64,000 bases of DNA from Pseudopithomyces maydicus (GCA_026873275.1 JANTUC010000005.1:1612001-1676000); one strand, 5' to 3'; positions 1-12,009 are shown, numbered from the stretch's first letter. Numbers and translations: made by a program. The notes: a model not told the origin generated them from the letters alone.

Positions 1-733
1 ACATGCATATGGCAATCCCAGGCAGTTTTCGGCATTCGCTCTGGTAGAGCTAGTTTTCCCGAAGATATAGCATGCGATGTGGCTAGTTTATGTGATGCTC
101 GACGATAACTTTGAACATGCCTGAGAAGGCGCATGAGTAGGCGACCCATGAACGATGGTAAAAAGCGAAGGAGTGCAACCTCTTTGGAAGGCATATTATG
201 ACCACAACGATGAGAGAAGACCTACGAGTATCTGGTGTGGGCCGCATGAAGACTATATGGGAGAGCTCTTAGAGCCGCTCGACATGACGCAGGGGACATG
301 ACTCCGCCCATAGGAACGCGGGTCCTTCCCAAGGCGTAGCACCTAGATACTTCACGGTAAAAGGCCAACCCTTCCAGAGATCGTAGAAGGGCCTATCAGG
401 GTTTGATCGATTTTGTGTATATGCTGTAATGATTGCACTAAACACGGAATGCTAGTGTGCGCGACGGAAGTTGGCCGAGATGATCAGCGGAAAACGACCG
501 AATTTTCCAACACGTGACGCGCTAACCGGAAGAGGTTCCCCCGTCTCGCCAGTCAACGATATCATCCGCGATTTTTGTGGGACCTGCCACCAGCCCCATA
601 CCCCAGATACCCGCTTCCCCAGATGCCATGAAAAGTGTGCTTTAAATATCCAGTTGCGGTCCGCTGCAGTGGTTGCAACAACATTGCCTCCTACATAACT
701 TTGCACATGTGTACTCGCCAGATCGTCGCTATC
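1..733. other. Left-edge intergenic stretch
   Basis: No gene can be supported here. Both strands hold only short open frames (the longest under 90 codons, overlapping near 452-706) with no recognisable domain. The right end is the presumed promoter of the sugar porter that starts at 734. Confidence 0.5.
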
Positions 734-2486
734 ATGGGTCTAAGATTGCCTCCGTACTATCTTCTTGCTGTTATTGTATTGGCATCGGGCGGAATTCCCA
801 AAGGTATGATCTGATTGCATACGTTTAATGGTCGGTGTCTAATCGTCATATGTTTATCAGGGTACGATGAAGGTGGTTTCAGTGCAAGCGTGACCTTGCC
901 TGCCTTCAAAGCAGACTATGGTCTCAATAAAAGTCATTGGCTCAATAACGCAACCGGCCTTGCGAACCGCACCGCAAATATTAGTTCGTTTGGAGTCCTG
1001 GGTGCGGCATTCGGGGCAGTCATTGCTTATTTCCTCAATGATAAGATCGGAAGACTGTGGTCGTACAGACTCGCAATCTTAATATGGGCAAGTGGCATCT
1101 TGATGCAAGTCTTTTCATCTGGAATCTTTGGATTTTTGTTATTCGCGAGGATCTGGGGTGGCCTGGGTGCAGGTGGCCTTACCGTCATTTCCCCATTATT
1201 CTTATCAGAGATCGCACCAACCAAGTCGAGAGGAATGGTAGTCAGCATGTATATGGTGGTATTACTGTCTTTCTTATCGCTTGGTTTTTTTGTCAACTAC
1301 GGAGTCAGCAAGCACATGCCTCAAAGTCGAGCACAGTGGCAGATCGTACAAATGATCCCATTAGTCCCAGTGGGCATCTGCTTCCTCGCTTCGTTCTTGA
1401 TACCCGAGAGCCCTAGGTGGCTGGCGTCTCGTGGTCGACAGGATGAGTGTCTTGCAGCTCTTGCTCGCCTTCGTGGAATGTCTGTTGGCGACCAAGCACT
1501 CCTCAGTGAATATGAGCGGACCGAAATGGAGGCCAATGCACTTGTCGAAATGTCAAAAAATTCAATGATACAGGTAGCGAAAGAATGCTTTACTGATAGC
1601 AACCTGCGATCAAGATATTTTCTTGCAATCGCACTACACACCATTGCACAATGGACCGGAGGCAATGGAATAACCTGTAAGTTTCATTCATTTTTCGTTG
1701 GACAGGTGAAACACGTTTAGGAGAAAAATGGGGTTTTCGACAGAGAATCGAGTTTTACAATACTATCACTACCATTCTGACCCTTGCTGACCTATACCCT
1801 CTCATTTAGATTACATCAGTGACATCTTCCAATATGCTGGTGTGCATGGATCAGAAACCTCGCTCATAACTTCTGGGGCGTACGGACTTGTCAAACTATT
1901 CATCACTATGATCTTTGCCTGGGGCCTCATCGACAAACTTGGTCGAAGGCGCTGCATGTTTGCAGGTCTTTTTCTTCAAGGAATCACCCACATATATATG
2001 GCCATTTACTTTGGAGCGATAGGTAATGGGAACCAACGCGCTTCCGATGCTGCTATCGCTTCTGTTTTTATCTATGCAACCGGGTGGTCTATCGGTCTTT
2101 GTACCATCCCGTACATATACGGAACGGAAATATTTCCGACCAAGGCTCGCAGTTTTGCTTACGCCACGACCATGGCACTGCACTGGTTTTATCAATTCGC
2201 TGTCGTACGAGTTACGCCAGTCATGCTCACTGCTCTGGATAAATGGGGCGCGTATCTATTCTGGGCTCTTATTTGTGCGACTGGTATTATCGTCTTGGGT
2301 CTATGGGCGCCGGAGACAAAGGGTGTACCTCTCGAGCGGATGCACGAGCTCTTCGCTCACCCTTGGTACACGTGCTGGAAGTCAAAGTTGGAATCGCATT
2401 CGCATCACGAAGAGCTTTACGAGGCGAAAGATGATATCAAGTATAGCGTTGAGCAACATGAAGGGGATTACAGTAGACGAAGATGA
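734..2486 (+). CDS. MFS sugar transporter
   Basis: A hexose-type porter of the sugar porter family (MFS), expected in the plasma membrane with 12 helices. Three exons are seen: 734-803, 861-1676 and 1810-2486. The introns are GT-AG (57 and 133 nt) and the joins restore the frame, giving 519 residues. Family marks are visible in order: a GYDEGG motif in helix 1, the PESPRW motif after helix 6, GGNGITYYIS in helix 7 and PETKGVPLE after helix 12. The first exon is only 23 codons and was chosen because splicing at 804/860 joins an ATG to the conserved GYDEGG motif. The tail of about 40 residues is charged and His-rich. The gene ends 100 bp from the end of the Zn2Cys6 regulator on the other strand. 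The transported sugar cannot be told from sequence. Quinate permease-like members of the same family are the main alternative. Confidence 0.9.
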
Positions 2487-2585
2487 GCCTATGGAGCGCG
2501 ATCTCAAACCAGAGATCATTTATTTCCTCAAAAAGATTTCCTGTCTACTACCTATATATATCTGAATTTTCGGGAATCTGATCTT

Positions 2586-4978
2586 TCAAAAGTCGAAACC
2601 TGGATCCATAGTAACACTTAGTGGTTCGATCTGCGAAAAAGTTTCGTACATCTCTGTAGACATATCTAGGAAGTTGAAACCCACTGATTTGTCCCTTTCA
2701 CTATCCAAATGGAAGCCTTCGAGAAATTCTTGACCCCCTTGCATAACCAAAGAATGCTGGGGCTGGTGATTCCCGCAGGTTAACAAGGGTTCCACAGATG
2801 ATGAGTCGAGCGGCTCTGTCACTTCAAGTTGATCATCCGTGGTATGAGACGTGAACGCAGAGATGGTCATATCCACAATTCCTACTGCTTCAAGTTCTCT
2901 TTTAATAAGCTCCAATGCTGTAGTGATGACTTCATAATGGTCAGTCTTTGATGTTTGTGTGAGTTTTGGAACATAATACCTGGGTTTGTCTTTTGAAGGC
3001 GTTCTAAAGTCCGCAAACAGAATGAAAGTCTTTCCATTGTAACAGTTGCAGCGTGACCTACTGCTTGGACTTCGAGAAGGAAAATGGAAGCTGCCGTATA
3101 GATGCTATAGGCCATGCTAAGAACCACATGACCGTCACCAAACGTTCGGTTATACAAGTCGTACAAAGCAATGATTGAGTTTGCAGATACCATACATTGA
3201 AATAATGGGTTTTCCTCATTCATCGCCTCTATGATTTCAGGTTCCTGGCTGAGTTTGAGCTTTGCACGATTGGTCAATATGTTGATAGCGTGGTAGAGGC
3301 AACTGTTCTTTGTTAGTTTCTATTGTCGATTTTGCTATGAACGACTCACTTTAGGGTCATGATATGACTGGGAGGGCAATCTGATTGTGGCTCGTTGTGA
3401 TCGACTTTGAGGTGCTTTGGAAGGCAGTGCCACCAGTCCCTTAGCTTCGCATTCTGGGACTCTGCACACTTGTACGCATCGATTCGTTGTATTTCTTTTG
3501 ATGGATTGTAAATGCTAATTAGTATCCCATTTAGAATCTCCGCCAGCCCACACATTTGTATGAAACAAGAAATAGAATGTGCTTGTTTCGGTCGATAGTC
3601 CGAGGATGAGAGTCCATGAGGTGTCCAAGGTTCGATCTCTGCGGTATCATCCACTGGAGGTCTAGTCAATACTATGTTATCAAATCAATAAAGCTACAGT
3701 ATTCTTACTGAGTACCCTTGGAGGGCTAATTGCCGAGTTCTGGATGATAGGTGAACGACCGAAATACAGTGATATCAGTTTATCCCAGAAATAGCAGCTC
3801 CAGAACAAACGATTTCGAATCTCAAGATCTTCAGCGGACAGGTGGCCAGACTCTGCGTACTTTTTTCCATCGATACAGATACCCATGTCATCAATCAGAC
3901 GAAACGCCATGCCACTGTACAACCAAGCTTGACTACGGTTACCAGTGCCACATTGCTGGGCGCTCAATAAAAGTAGAGCTTGGACCGCAGGAATCTTGCT
4001 GTTCTCTTGTTGGATGTCCTGGAATACATTTTTGATAGCGTTCTCCGAGAATATCTTTCCGTTATCAAAGGGGGCCAATAGTTCGCCCATGCCTGGTTCG
4101 CCGCGGCACCAGCGTACCGAATGCGAAAGCACTGCGTTCAATAGCGCATGTGAGAAGTATTGACCTCCCGTCTTCATGTCTCCTGTGTTTCGGCGTCAAA
4201 TACGACAAGTAATGATTCATAGTATTACTTACGAGTAAAAGCAGGCCTGTACACAAAATTGAAGAGTGGTTGCACCCAACAAAAATGGGAATCTAGAAGT
4301 GATCGGAATGGCTCCTAGCCGCTCTCGTTAGTACATCCAGCGCCATGGTGGAAAAAATGACTGTACCGGTATGTCGGCAAGCTTTTCATATGCTCGTTCG
4401 CGCCATGCGCTGTTCACGAGGCTTTCCTTGGCAAGAGGCGTCTCATCAGCCGTGTGATCACTACCATCAAATTTTATATGGGTGCTACTAGGTAACTGGA
4501 ACAGGCTTGTAGATCCATGGAATGATAGCCTCCCATCATCTTCAATCCTGAGCGCTGCTATGGACTGTTTCGGACTGAGACTTTTTGGGCCTTCTACACT
4601 ATGGTCTGGGGTCGTCGGGGTCTTTCGGAGTTCCGATACACGGGCGCTCTTGTTGGCCTCCGAAAGCGCAAGCTCGAGCTGTTCCACCCGTTGCTCTAAT
4701 CTTTGCGTATACGATAACGTTGGAGATCTGGTGCGATAAGTAGTAGGCACTGTCAAAATTGGCCTTGATTTGCGTACAATTTATAAGTGCAAGTATCATC
4801 ACGGGCTTTGCAACGATTGCAGATCGGGTGTACTGCATCACATTTCACCTTTCATAAGCATCAGCGCGGTATATTATTGGCCAAATTATTCTGCTGCGCT
4901 TGCCTTTCGTTTTCGGCACGCCTCGCAAGAGAAGGCACTCTTTTTCGCATTGCGCTTCTGGATTACCGTATTGGCCAT
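2586..4978 (-). CDS. Zn2Cys6 transcription factor with fungal-specific trans domain
   Basis: A DNA-binding regulator of 679 residues encoded by eight exons: 4978-4904, 4848-4778, 4727-4367, 4314-4233, 4182-3709, 3671-3350, 3302-2980 and 2917-2586. The summed length is an exact multiple of three. The zinc cluster near residues 18-43 has the C-x2-C-x6-C-x6-C-x2-C-x6-C spacing and is followed by a leucine-rich coiled coil (RLEQRVEQLEL). The middle homology region contains WVQPLFNFVYRPAF and YSGMAFRLIDDMGI, typical of PF04082. The zinc cluster is complete only if the first intron is read as GC-AG (see 4849-4903); otherwise the third cysteine is lost. The gene is tail-to-tail with the sugar porter at 734 and could regulate it or the second porter at 8177, but no binding-site evidence was found. 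Target genes are unknown. Confidence 0.88.
4849..4903 (-). other. GC-AG intron inside the zinc-cluster codons
   Basis: On the minus strand exon 1 ends ...CGAAAAG and the intron begins GCAAGC, the usual context for GC donors. It contains a CTGATG branch-like site and ends AAAG before GTGAAATGT. Removing these 55 nt joins CEACRKRK to VKCDAVHPICNRC and gives a perfect zinc cluster. No GT donor in the region does so. Confidence 0.8.
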
Positions 4979-5670
4979 ACCTTGTAAATGCGACCCATAA
5001 ATTAGGAAGGTCAATATCCCAGGCGAGGCATCCGTTCGGTCATGTTCCGTTCTTCAAGTCATAAGTGTGGGGTGATCATTTTAAAGACTGTCAAGGCTAT
5101 CAGCGCGCTAGATCTCCACACGCTATTTGTTAACCTCGGTCAACTTCCGAGGGTTCCGTTCCCCGCTCTCTGTTTGGCTGTTACCATTTCGATTCTCGGA
5201 GCAACAACTTTGTTTTCTACGGATCTTAAAGGGGATTGACCCTCGGCAAGTCGATCGGCGAAGGCACATTGCCTTTGTACCCGTTGATATTATATTACTG
5301 TAACTCACTTGGATACATTTACAATAGCGAACGTAATTTACTACGTTATTTGATATCCAAGCGCATTTGAGAGTATGCAAGATAAGGGCAGATAAGCATA
5401 CGAATGCAATAAATGCCCTAACAGCTTTGACTTTTCGCCCCCATTGTTGAAAATTGAGTGTCTACCCTATAGACACTATTTTGCCACATCGCGTTCTAAA
5501 AGTAGACCGTTTCCCCTTTCCATGACATCCTGGCGTCTGCTGCTTTCAGCAGCAGATTTCGTTAACATTATCCCGTCCTCGTTGTTGAAGGCTGCGTAGA
5601 ACTCCCAATCAATTTACCTCCGTAATTTTCAAGAGTATAAGAAAAAAAAACACATGTTCGGCAACTCTGC

Positions 5671-5711
5671 TTCTTCTTCTTCTTCTTCTTCTTCTTCTTC
5701 TTCTTCTTCTT
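5671..5711 (+). repeat. (TTC)n microsatellite
   Basis: About 13 to 14 uninterrupted TTC units followed by a T run, lying between genes. Read on the minus strand it would encode poly-lysine, but no gene is supported there. Confidence 0.95.
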
Positions 5712-5970
5712 TTTTACCAACTTAAACACCAGAAAAAAATATTTCGAGGATGATTTAATGTAATCACGCATGCGACTAGTGTGGGCAGGTGGTTTCCCAG
5801 ATTGATGGGAGCACATGGACACTGTGGAAGGGTGCTAAGGCTAGTTCTATATAGGCAGGTCTTCAGCCATCTCAGCTGAATCAATCCCTGTTCTTGATAA
5901 GTAGTTCGTGATGACATACACATGTGCATTGATTTTAGTGGTCGCAGAAGTGCCACTTCAAATACGAGGT

Positions 5971-5994
5971 GGCGGTGCATATTCTCTTAACCGG
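5971..5994 (+). repeat. 24-bp direct repeat, copy 1
   Basis: It matches 6107-6130 at 22 of 24 positions (shared core GGCGGTGCATATTC and TTAACCGG). The copies lie 136 bp apart, upstream of the HET gene. Confidence 0.85.
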
Positions 5995-6097
5995 AAGTGG
6001 CTGTGCATGTGTGTTGGTCATTGAAAAAGTAGTAGCTGAGTAGTTGACTAGATGAAAACAGTTGGAAAACAGAAGCTGTTGTCCTCTCTTGTGACGG

Positions 6098-6106
6098 TAT
6101 AAAAAA
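6098..6106 (+). promoter_or_regulatory. TATA box of the HET gene
   Basis: TATAAAAAA lies about 90 bp before the ATG at 6197 and directly abuts the second copy of the 24-bp repeat. The position suits a core promoter. Confidence 0.5.
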
Positions 6107-6130
6107 GGCGGTGCATATTCCTTTAACCGG
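6107..6130 (+). repeat. 24-bp direct repeat, copy 2
   Basis: Second copy, immediately downstream of the TATA box and so near the probable transcription start. It differs from copy 1 only by a TC/CT swap in the middle. Confidence 0.85.
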
Positions 6131-6196
6131 CCACGAACAGGATAATCATATTAGAATACTTATGCACTTTCTCCCCCAAAAGCTCATATTAATAAA

Positions 6197-7744
6197 ATGG
6201 AGCGCAACCTTGGAGATTTGCAGGAAGTCACCAGTGATACACCACAACAGCCGAATTTCAATGATTCTCAGACGTGTGACTTTGTACATACCCCGCTCTG
6301 CCATGCGACTGAGCAGATTCGCCTTGTTTGGATCCACGAAACAAAACCACTAGGGACAGAACTGAAACATCTTCACACCCCTTCATCAGAAAAAATATTA
6401 TCTCCTGGAAATTCTGATACACCTACAACGACGCTGTCGAGTCCGCGGGGTAAAATACAATGCGCTTTGGCGACCTTCAATCTGGATCAAGTCAATAGAT
6501 ACTTCGCGTTGTCATACACGTGGGGCAATGGTCCTGCTATACACGAAATATTAATTAATGGGGCGCTATTTCTCGTACGAAAAAATCTGTGGGATTTCCT
6601 CGTGGTGGCTCAAATGAAATATCCGAACATCCCCTTTTGGATCGATCAAATCTGCATTGACCAAGAAAACAGTGATGAGAAGAACCATCAGGTAAGATTA
6701 TGAAAGCGTCATCTGTACCCTTTTACCAAAGGTTAATAAAATTAGGTCAAGTTGATGACTTCGATTTACAGCAAAGCTGAACTTGTCATCGCCTGGCTGG
6801 GACCCGCATACAATGATTCCGATCTTGCTGTGGAATACATCTCCACGGTTTCGAATTCCAGCTATTCTCTTTCTATTTTATTTGACCAACCATTACCAAG
6901 GAATCGGTATGCCGTGAGGGAGTTTTTCACGCGACCATACTGGTGTCGATGATGGATCGTTCAAGAGATCACGCAATCGAACAAAGTTACTTTTGTCTGC
7001 GGTCAGAAACAACTTTCTAAGAATGTTCTTCAATCATTTATGAATGATCAGCATTATTTCTATATTTTATCCACCAAAATGGGAAATGACAACTTCCCGC
7101 CTCTTGTGAGTCGATCGGTGATTGCTCTCTTCCAGAAACCGATCGCAATTCGACGTAGGAGGATCCTTGCCCGCTCCGACTATACTGACAACATTGTGTT
7201 GATCCTTCCAGACACAAACACGATTCCAGAAGCTCTGACAAGAGAAGTGTACACTTACTGTGACCATCAATGTGTTGATGCAAGAGACAAGATATACGGG
7301 GTACTTGGCCTGGTCGATAATATCACGGATGAACTCAAAGTGGATTACAAGAAAAGTGCAGCAGTCGTTTTTTGGGACTTTTTGCAACTATCTTTACTAA
7401 CCATAGATCCTCAAAACCTGGAATCAATCTGGAGACATAATGGAACAGAGATCAATATTGCTATGGCGGAGTTATTAGATGGCTGGTTCCACATAATGTT
7501 TCGAGTCTTGACGCATATGGATCTTCTCACCTCCACACTTTTGGAAGAGACAGCTAAAGAACTAGACCGCACACTTGAAAAGTTATCAGCAAGTATTTTA
7601 ATGTCACGTTTACATGAGGGAGATGAGTTTTCACGGTGTCGACCGCTTTTGGGGATGGATATGTACCACGCTGTGCAGTCGGAAATTTCACGTTGTATCC
7701 AAAATGTGAAACTTGGGGAAGTAGATAGAGGCAACCCGAGGTAA
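6197..7744 (+). pseudogene. HET-domain gene broken by an in-frame stop
   Basis: Two exons, 6197-6691 and 6746-7744, would encode 497 residues of a heterokaryon-incompatibility (HET) protein. HET proteins act in fungal non-self recognition and can trigger cell death on fusion. The marks are ALSYTWGN (around residue 110), FWIDQICIDQENSDEKNHQV, VIAWLGP and, after the break, WIVQEI and DARDKIYGVLGL. Codon 234 (6950-6952) is TGA, within the normally conserved WCRxWIVQE stretch. The frame before and after is the same, so this is a point change, not a frameshift, and no intron can remove it without losing conserved residues. The downstream half keeps its frame for a further 263 codons, which suggests a recent loss or a segregating null allele. 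A TATA box and two copies of a 24-bp repeat lie upstream. Confidence 0.8.
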
Positions 7745-8176
7745 ATGACCCAAACCAGATTTTCAAAGTGCTCAAGTGCTAATACTCCTTGTAGCCGAGT
7801 TTCCATGAACGCTGAGAAGAAAGTCGTTCTTCCTACTCCTCCGGTATGCATGCCGGATTTTCACCCCAACGTGTACACCATAAGTGCAGGCCTGCAATTT
7901 CCGAACAAAAGAGAATACTCAGATTCACTTGGAATGGCACCGATGCATTTTGGAGGCAGGGCGTTTTCACTTATGCTGCCACTTAACAGCACATGTCCAA
8001 GTAAAACATCCGTCATGTGTTAATCGTGGAAGTTTCAGTGATCTTTCCATTCTCCAAATACTTTTGTAGTCTAGAAAAGACGTTCATAACATCATGCGAT
8101 TATTGTTTTCTCGTCTGCGAGATATCTTAGGAGAAATGTGGGACATTAGGCAGCTTGAAAGTTCGATAGGTGCTAT
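7745..8176. other. Intergenic, between convergent genes
   Basis: Shared 3' region of the HET pseudogene and the minus-strand MFS porter. Short open frames only, nothing recognised. Confidence 0.5.
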
Positions 8177-9918
8177 CTATGAAATCTTAGTGTCTACAGC
8201 TACATCCTTCCCTGTCTGCCCATGGTGGGACGGAGCCTCCGCCCCTTCTAAAATTCTATCCATATCCCGCTGCACCCTTTCATTGATATCTTTGCCCTCC
8301 AGGAAGAACGAAAGATCCTCAAGCGTTCTATTATGCGTCTCAGGGAAGACAAGATAAACGATCAGCGCCTCAACAAGCAACCAAACACAATAGAAAATAT
8401 AGTACTTCCACCCAATTGAATCGAGAGCAATCGGGTTGACGTATGCGTTGAAAAAGTTACCTAGGCGACCGACTAACTGTTTGAAAGCGAGGCCTTGAGA
8501 GCGTTGTGTGTATGGGAAGAGTTCGACGATGTATGTGTATGCCAGTGAATTCAAGCCCACATTTAGAAATCTGTGCATGTAAGTATGTGACAATGAACGA
8601 CCGAGATGTACCTACGGGTTATAGATGAAGATAAACGCAATACTGGCCGTCGCCGCAGCAGATGACCCATGAATCTCGTATCTGGCCGAAGCCACCGTCC
8701 AAGCTGTGAAGCAAGCTGCCATCCCCAGCGCCCCAAGAATGAACATATGGCGTCGCGGAAACCGTGGCGCAATAATGGACAGCGGAACCGAATTGATCAG
8801 TCCCCAGCAATTATGCGAAAGAATAATTTGCTGGATTGTACGATTGTTTCGGACACCGACAATACGAAGTACCTTCGCAAAATAGTACGTTATCAATCCG
8901 TTTCCAGAAACTTGACCAAACACGCCCGTCAAACCCGAAACAGCGAAGCGGTGAAACATGGCGCGGTCGCGGAAGACATCGGCCCAGATAAATCTCCTAG
9001 CTAGCTCTTTCTCAAGTTTGATAGAGGACTGTATCTGTGCGAATTCGCGACGCACGTAATCCTCGCCATCGATACCTTCGCCGTGAAATTTCTCCAGTAT
9101 CTGATACGCCTTGTCGGTTTGGCCGTGGGATATCAGCCAGCGTGGAGACTCAGGACAAAAGGGTAGGAAAACAACCTGGATCGCGCTGAATACAGCTTGA
9201 AGGAGACTGGGGATTCTCCAGCCCCAGGTAGAAGTCATGGCGAATGTCCCAGTCGTGACTCCAGAAGCGATTATGCTTCCGATGAAATAGTTTGCGCTGA
9301 ACAGAGATGTCATAGTCGCACGCTCTTTGGCGTATGCTAGCTCGCCTATGAGGGCGGAAGCCTCGCAGATGACGAATAGAGCTCCACTGTAACAAATGAT
9401 TAATTCCTCAACTATGCAGGGAAAGAACAAGAGGTTACCCACAATCCTAAAAGCCACCTCGAAGCAAGAAACATATCAGTATTCTGAGCCCCAGCTTGAA
9501 GCCCCGCACCAAGCCACATGATGAACGATCCGATTGCGATCGTCCAGCGGCGACCGACCCAGTGGCTCGCACGTGGTTCGAATGGAACGGCCATTACCAT
9601 GCCGAGAGAGTGGATAGCGTTGAGCAAACCCAGCCTCCCACTTGAGGGATTGTCGAAGTCTTTACACTATGAGTTTTGTGCTTAGATGTACTACGTGAGT
9701 ATATATCACCTACATTTTAACCACGATGGCACTGCTTGGAGGTTATTCATCATGGAGCCGTCGAAGCCTAGCGTCCACTCTGTACCAATACATGTTGGTA
9801 TGAGTATGAAATACAGGAACCGGAGATTAGGCTTCCGATACCACTTTAATGTGTCCGCGCGAACGATCTCCATCAGGCGGGGATCGATAGGTTCCCTTAT
9901 GGACGTAGTTGGAGGCAT
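8177..9918 (-). CDS. MFS sugar transporter (lactose permease-like)
   Basis: Second sugar porter of the window, 528 residues in four exons: 9918-9714, 9659-9443, 9386-8616 and 8570-8177. All introns are GT-AG (45-56 nt) and the spliced length is a multiple of three. The family marks are a GFDGSMMNNLQ motif in helix 1, GRRWTIAIG between helices 2 and 3, CPESPRWLI after helix 6 and FPETHNRTLEDL after helix 12. The N-terminal extension before helix 1 is about 40 residues, as in fungal lactose/hexose permease relatives. The start ATG is in good context at 9918 and the first exon carries the conserved helix 1. The substrate is not predictable. It is only distantly similar to the porter at 734, so the pair does not look like a recent duplication. 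Confidence 0.9.
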
Positions 9919-10926
9919 CTTGGAGGGATAACCAACGAAACTCCATACAGTAGATCTTCGGTGAGTTGGGGTGATTTTTAAGCTTGCACTAGAATGGCCT
10001 TCTGCCGTTGCAAATCATGTCAGACACGTTACCAAAGTCATCGGACGAACTCTAGTGGGGTCAAAAAAGATACCAAGAATTAGGAAGCATAGGTGTGGAG
10101 CAGTGGTGAGAACCCTGCTGGCTAGCCAATCACAGAGGAGCGATAGGTAATAATGTCGGTGCTCGACTCGTAGAAACGGACAAGATGATGCGAAAATACC
10201 CGAGGGCTTAGAAGAAAATGGGGTATACAGCTTCAGCTGGTATTTTTACTCAGCGCGTTGGGTGTCACCTTTGTAGCGTCGTCGCATACATGTTCTTGAG
10301 ACCAACCCCTCATTACGACTCTAAAAAACGCGATTATAGATTTGTTAGATGAAACTCGGATTATCCACGTCATGGAAAGACTTAACTACTAGATATATAG
10401 ACGGTTGGTCCCATATGCATGTGAAGTAATCCAGCTTGAGAAAGATGTACGACTTCTACTCCTGCAGCTGATTTACGACCCAGAGTTAGCATCGTCTTTT
10501 TGAGTTTCAACTTTATATTTTCTTATGAAATACAGAAATTATACAAAAAAACCCTTTCCGAGTCGATGTTGGAAGTGTGAATATTTTGCTCGGAAACACA
10601 GTGTCTTCGAGTGGTGCTAACGCAGGAACACACCCCGTTTAGGGAAGGAGCACAGGGCAACAGCTCGAAGCCAAAGCTCCCCCAGCAACCAGCCGCCACA
10701 ACCGTCCACACCACCTCAGGTAAATAAGCCCACGCACACGTCGCGCGCCCGTCGCACACCCTCTCTCCAGTCACTCCACCTATATTTTACTTTCCATTCG
10801 CTCGTTCTTCCAACCCACAACAATCCCTCACTCTCCGCAGCTGCCGTTTATTTTAGCGTCAATAGAAGCTCTTACCTCCGCGCAAACACAGCTATACCAC
10901 TGCGCATTTAGCGAATAGCCTCAAAT
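9919..10926. other. Intergenic, divergent promoters
   Basis: About 1 kb between the divergent MFS porter and BTB gene. It contains pyrimidine-rich leader-like sequence near 10780-10920 just before the BTB start. No gene or RNA recognised. Confidence 0.5.
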
Positions 10927-12009
10927 ATGGCGGATATCGAAAACCAGACACCTATTGAGGGAACGCCGGCCGAGGACATCGAGATGGACGAGGGAGCTGA
11001 GGCAGGTGCGGCCGAGACCAACCTCACCGAGTTGGAGCCTGAGACGCCCAAGCTGGTGCTGTTTGCCGAGTAAGTTCCACCACCTATTCAACTTGCGCTG
11101 CGTCATTTTGGGCGTCATGCGACGGTCTTTGCGCATAACTTCAGGCATGCGAGCTGGATCCACTTACATACTGCTCCCATCGCCTTATCAATATGCAACG
11201 AGCCACGCAAGTTCGGACAGGCAGAACAAGAAGAGAAGAGTCTGCTGACCATAGCCCAGCCTGATGAAGAGTGCCATCATCGAAGTCGTAGTCGGACCCG
11301 ACGCCTCCAAAACCACATACTCAGCCCACGAAGCCGTCCTCGTCAAATCCCCCGAATTCGCACGACAAATCCAGCAATTCGCCGCAGGAGGCGTACGTGC
11401 CAATTATACTCACCGTTTCTCTCTCTGCTGACCGAGATCCCTTCTCCAGGCCCGCCAAATCACCATGCCAGACGTCGACGCTGACGCCATGGGCTCCGCA
11501 ATCGAATACCTTTACACGGGCGAGTACTTCCCCAAGAAGACATCCCCCGCGCGCGACGCGCCCCTCGAGAAAGACCCCCGCCAACCCCCGCTGACGACGA
11601 CGGCCTCGGCCTCCTCGTCCACGCCCGTATCTACACGCTCGCCGACCGCCTCGAACTGCCCAACCTCAAGTCCCTTGCCCACAGCAAGATACACCGCACG
11701 GCGTCAACCGCAAAGGGAGAGCTCGCCTACGCCCGCTACGTATACAAGGAGTCGAATCCTGAGGATACCACCATCAGGAGGCCGGTTGCTGCGTTCTGGG
11801 CCACGCGCTCGTTTAGTCTGCGGCACGAGGCGGAGCCAGAATTCCGCGCCATGTGTCTGGAGTTCCCACAGTTCTCGTACGACGTGTTGCAGTTGGTGCT
11901 GGATAATCAGGAGAAGGGCAAGGGGCGGAAGGGTGACGATGACTCGCACAAGGGTCCGGCTGTGGTGCCGGGCAGCAGTCGTAAGAGGGCGAGGGTCAGC
12001 CAGATATAA
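10927..12009 (+). CDS. BTB/POZ domain protein (frame broken in this sequence)
   Basis: A predicted 278-residue BTB/POZ protein, likely an adaptor for protein-protein contacts or CUL3-type ligases. Exons are 10927-11069, 11260-11392 and 11450-12009. The acidic N-terminus (about 45 residues) leads into a BTB fold with SAHEAVLVKSPEFARQI and AIEYLYTGEYFP. After the BTB, a region with IYTLADRLELPNLKSLA is the usual BTB C-terminal helix pair, and the end is basic (SSRKRARVSQI). Between LEKDP and ADDDGLGLLVHARIY the frame changes. The sequence has two C5 runs, at 11575-11579 and 11585-11589, and one additional C in either would restore one open frame. The spliced length plus one base is a multiple of three. 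A dropped base in the assembly is more likely than real loss, because conservation continues to the end. Confidence 0.8.

Larger units (their letters stand above)
4979..6096. other. Intergenic, AT-rich, with a microsatellite
   Basis: Upstream region of the regulator (minus strand) and of the broken HET gene (plus strand). It contains a CTT microsatellite at 5671-5711 and a first copy of a 24-bp direct repeat at 5971-5994. The short open frames here include one that only encodes the microsatellite as poly-lysine. No gene was recognised. Confidence 0.5.

Noticed and set aside
4849..4978. Regulator at 2586-4978 first judged a pseudogene with a broken zinc cluster and a frameshift
   Set aside because: With a GC-AG first intron and GT-AG introns at 4728-4777 and 4315-4366, all six cysteines and the full frame are recovered (680 codons including stop).
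5568..5822. Minus-strand frame encoding poly-lysine
   Set aside because: A direct translation of the TTC microsatellite.
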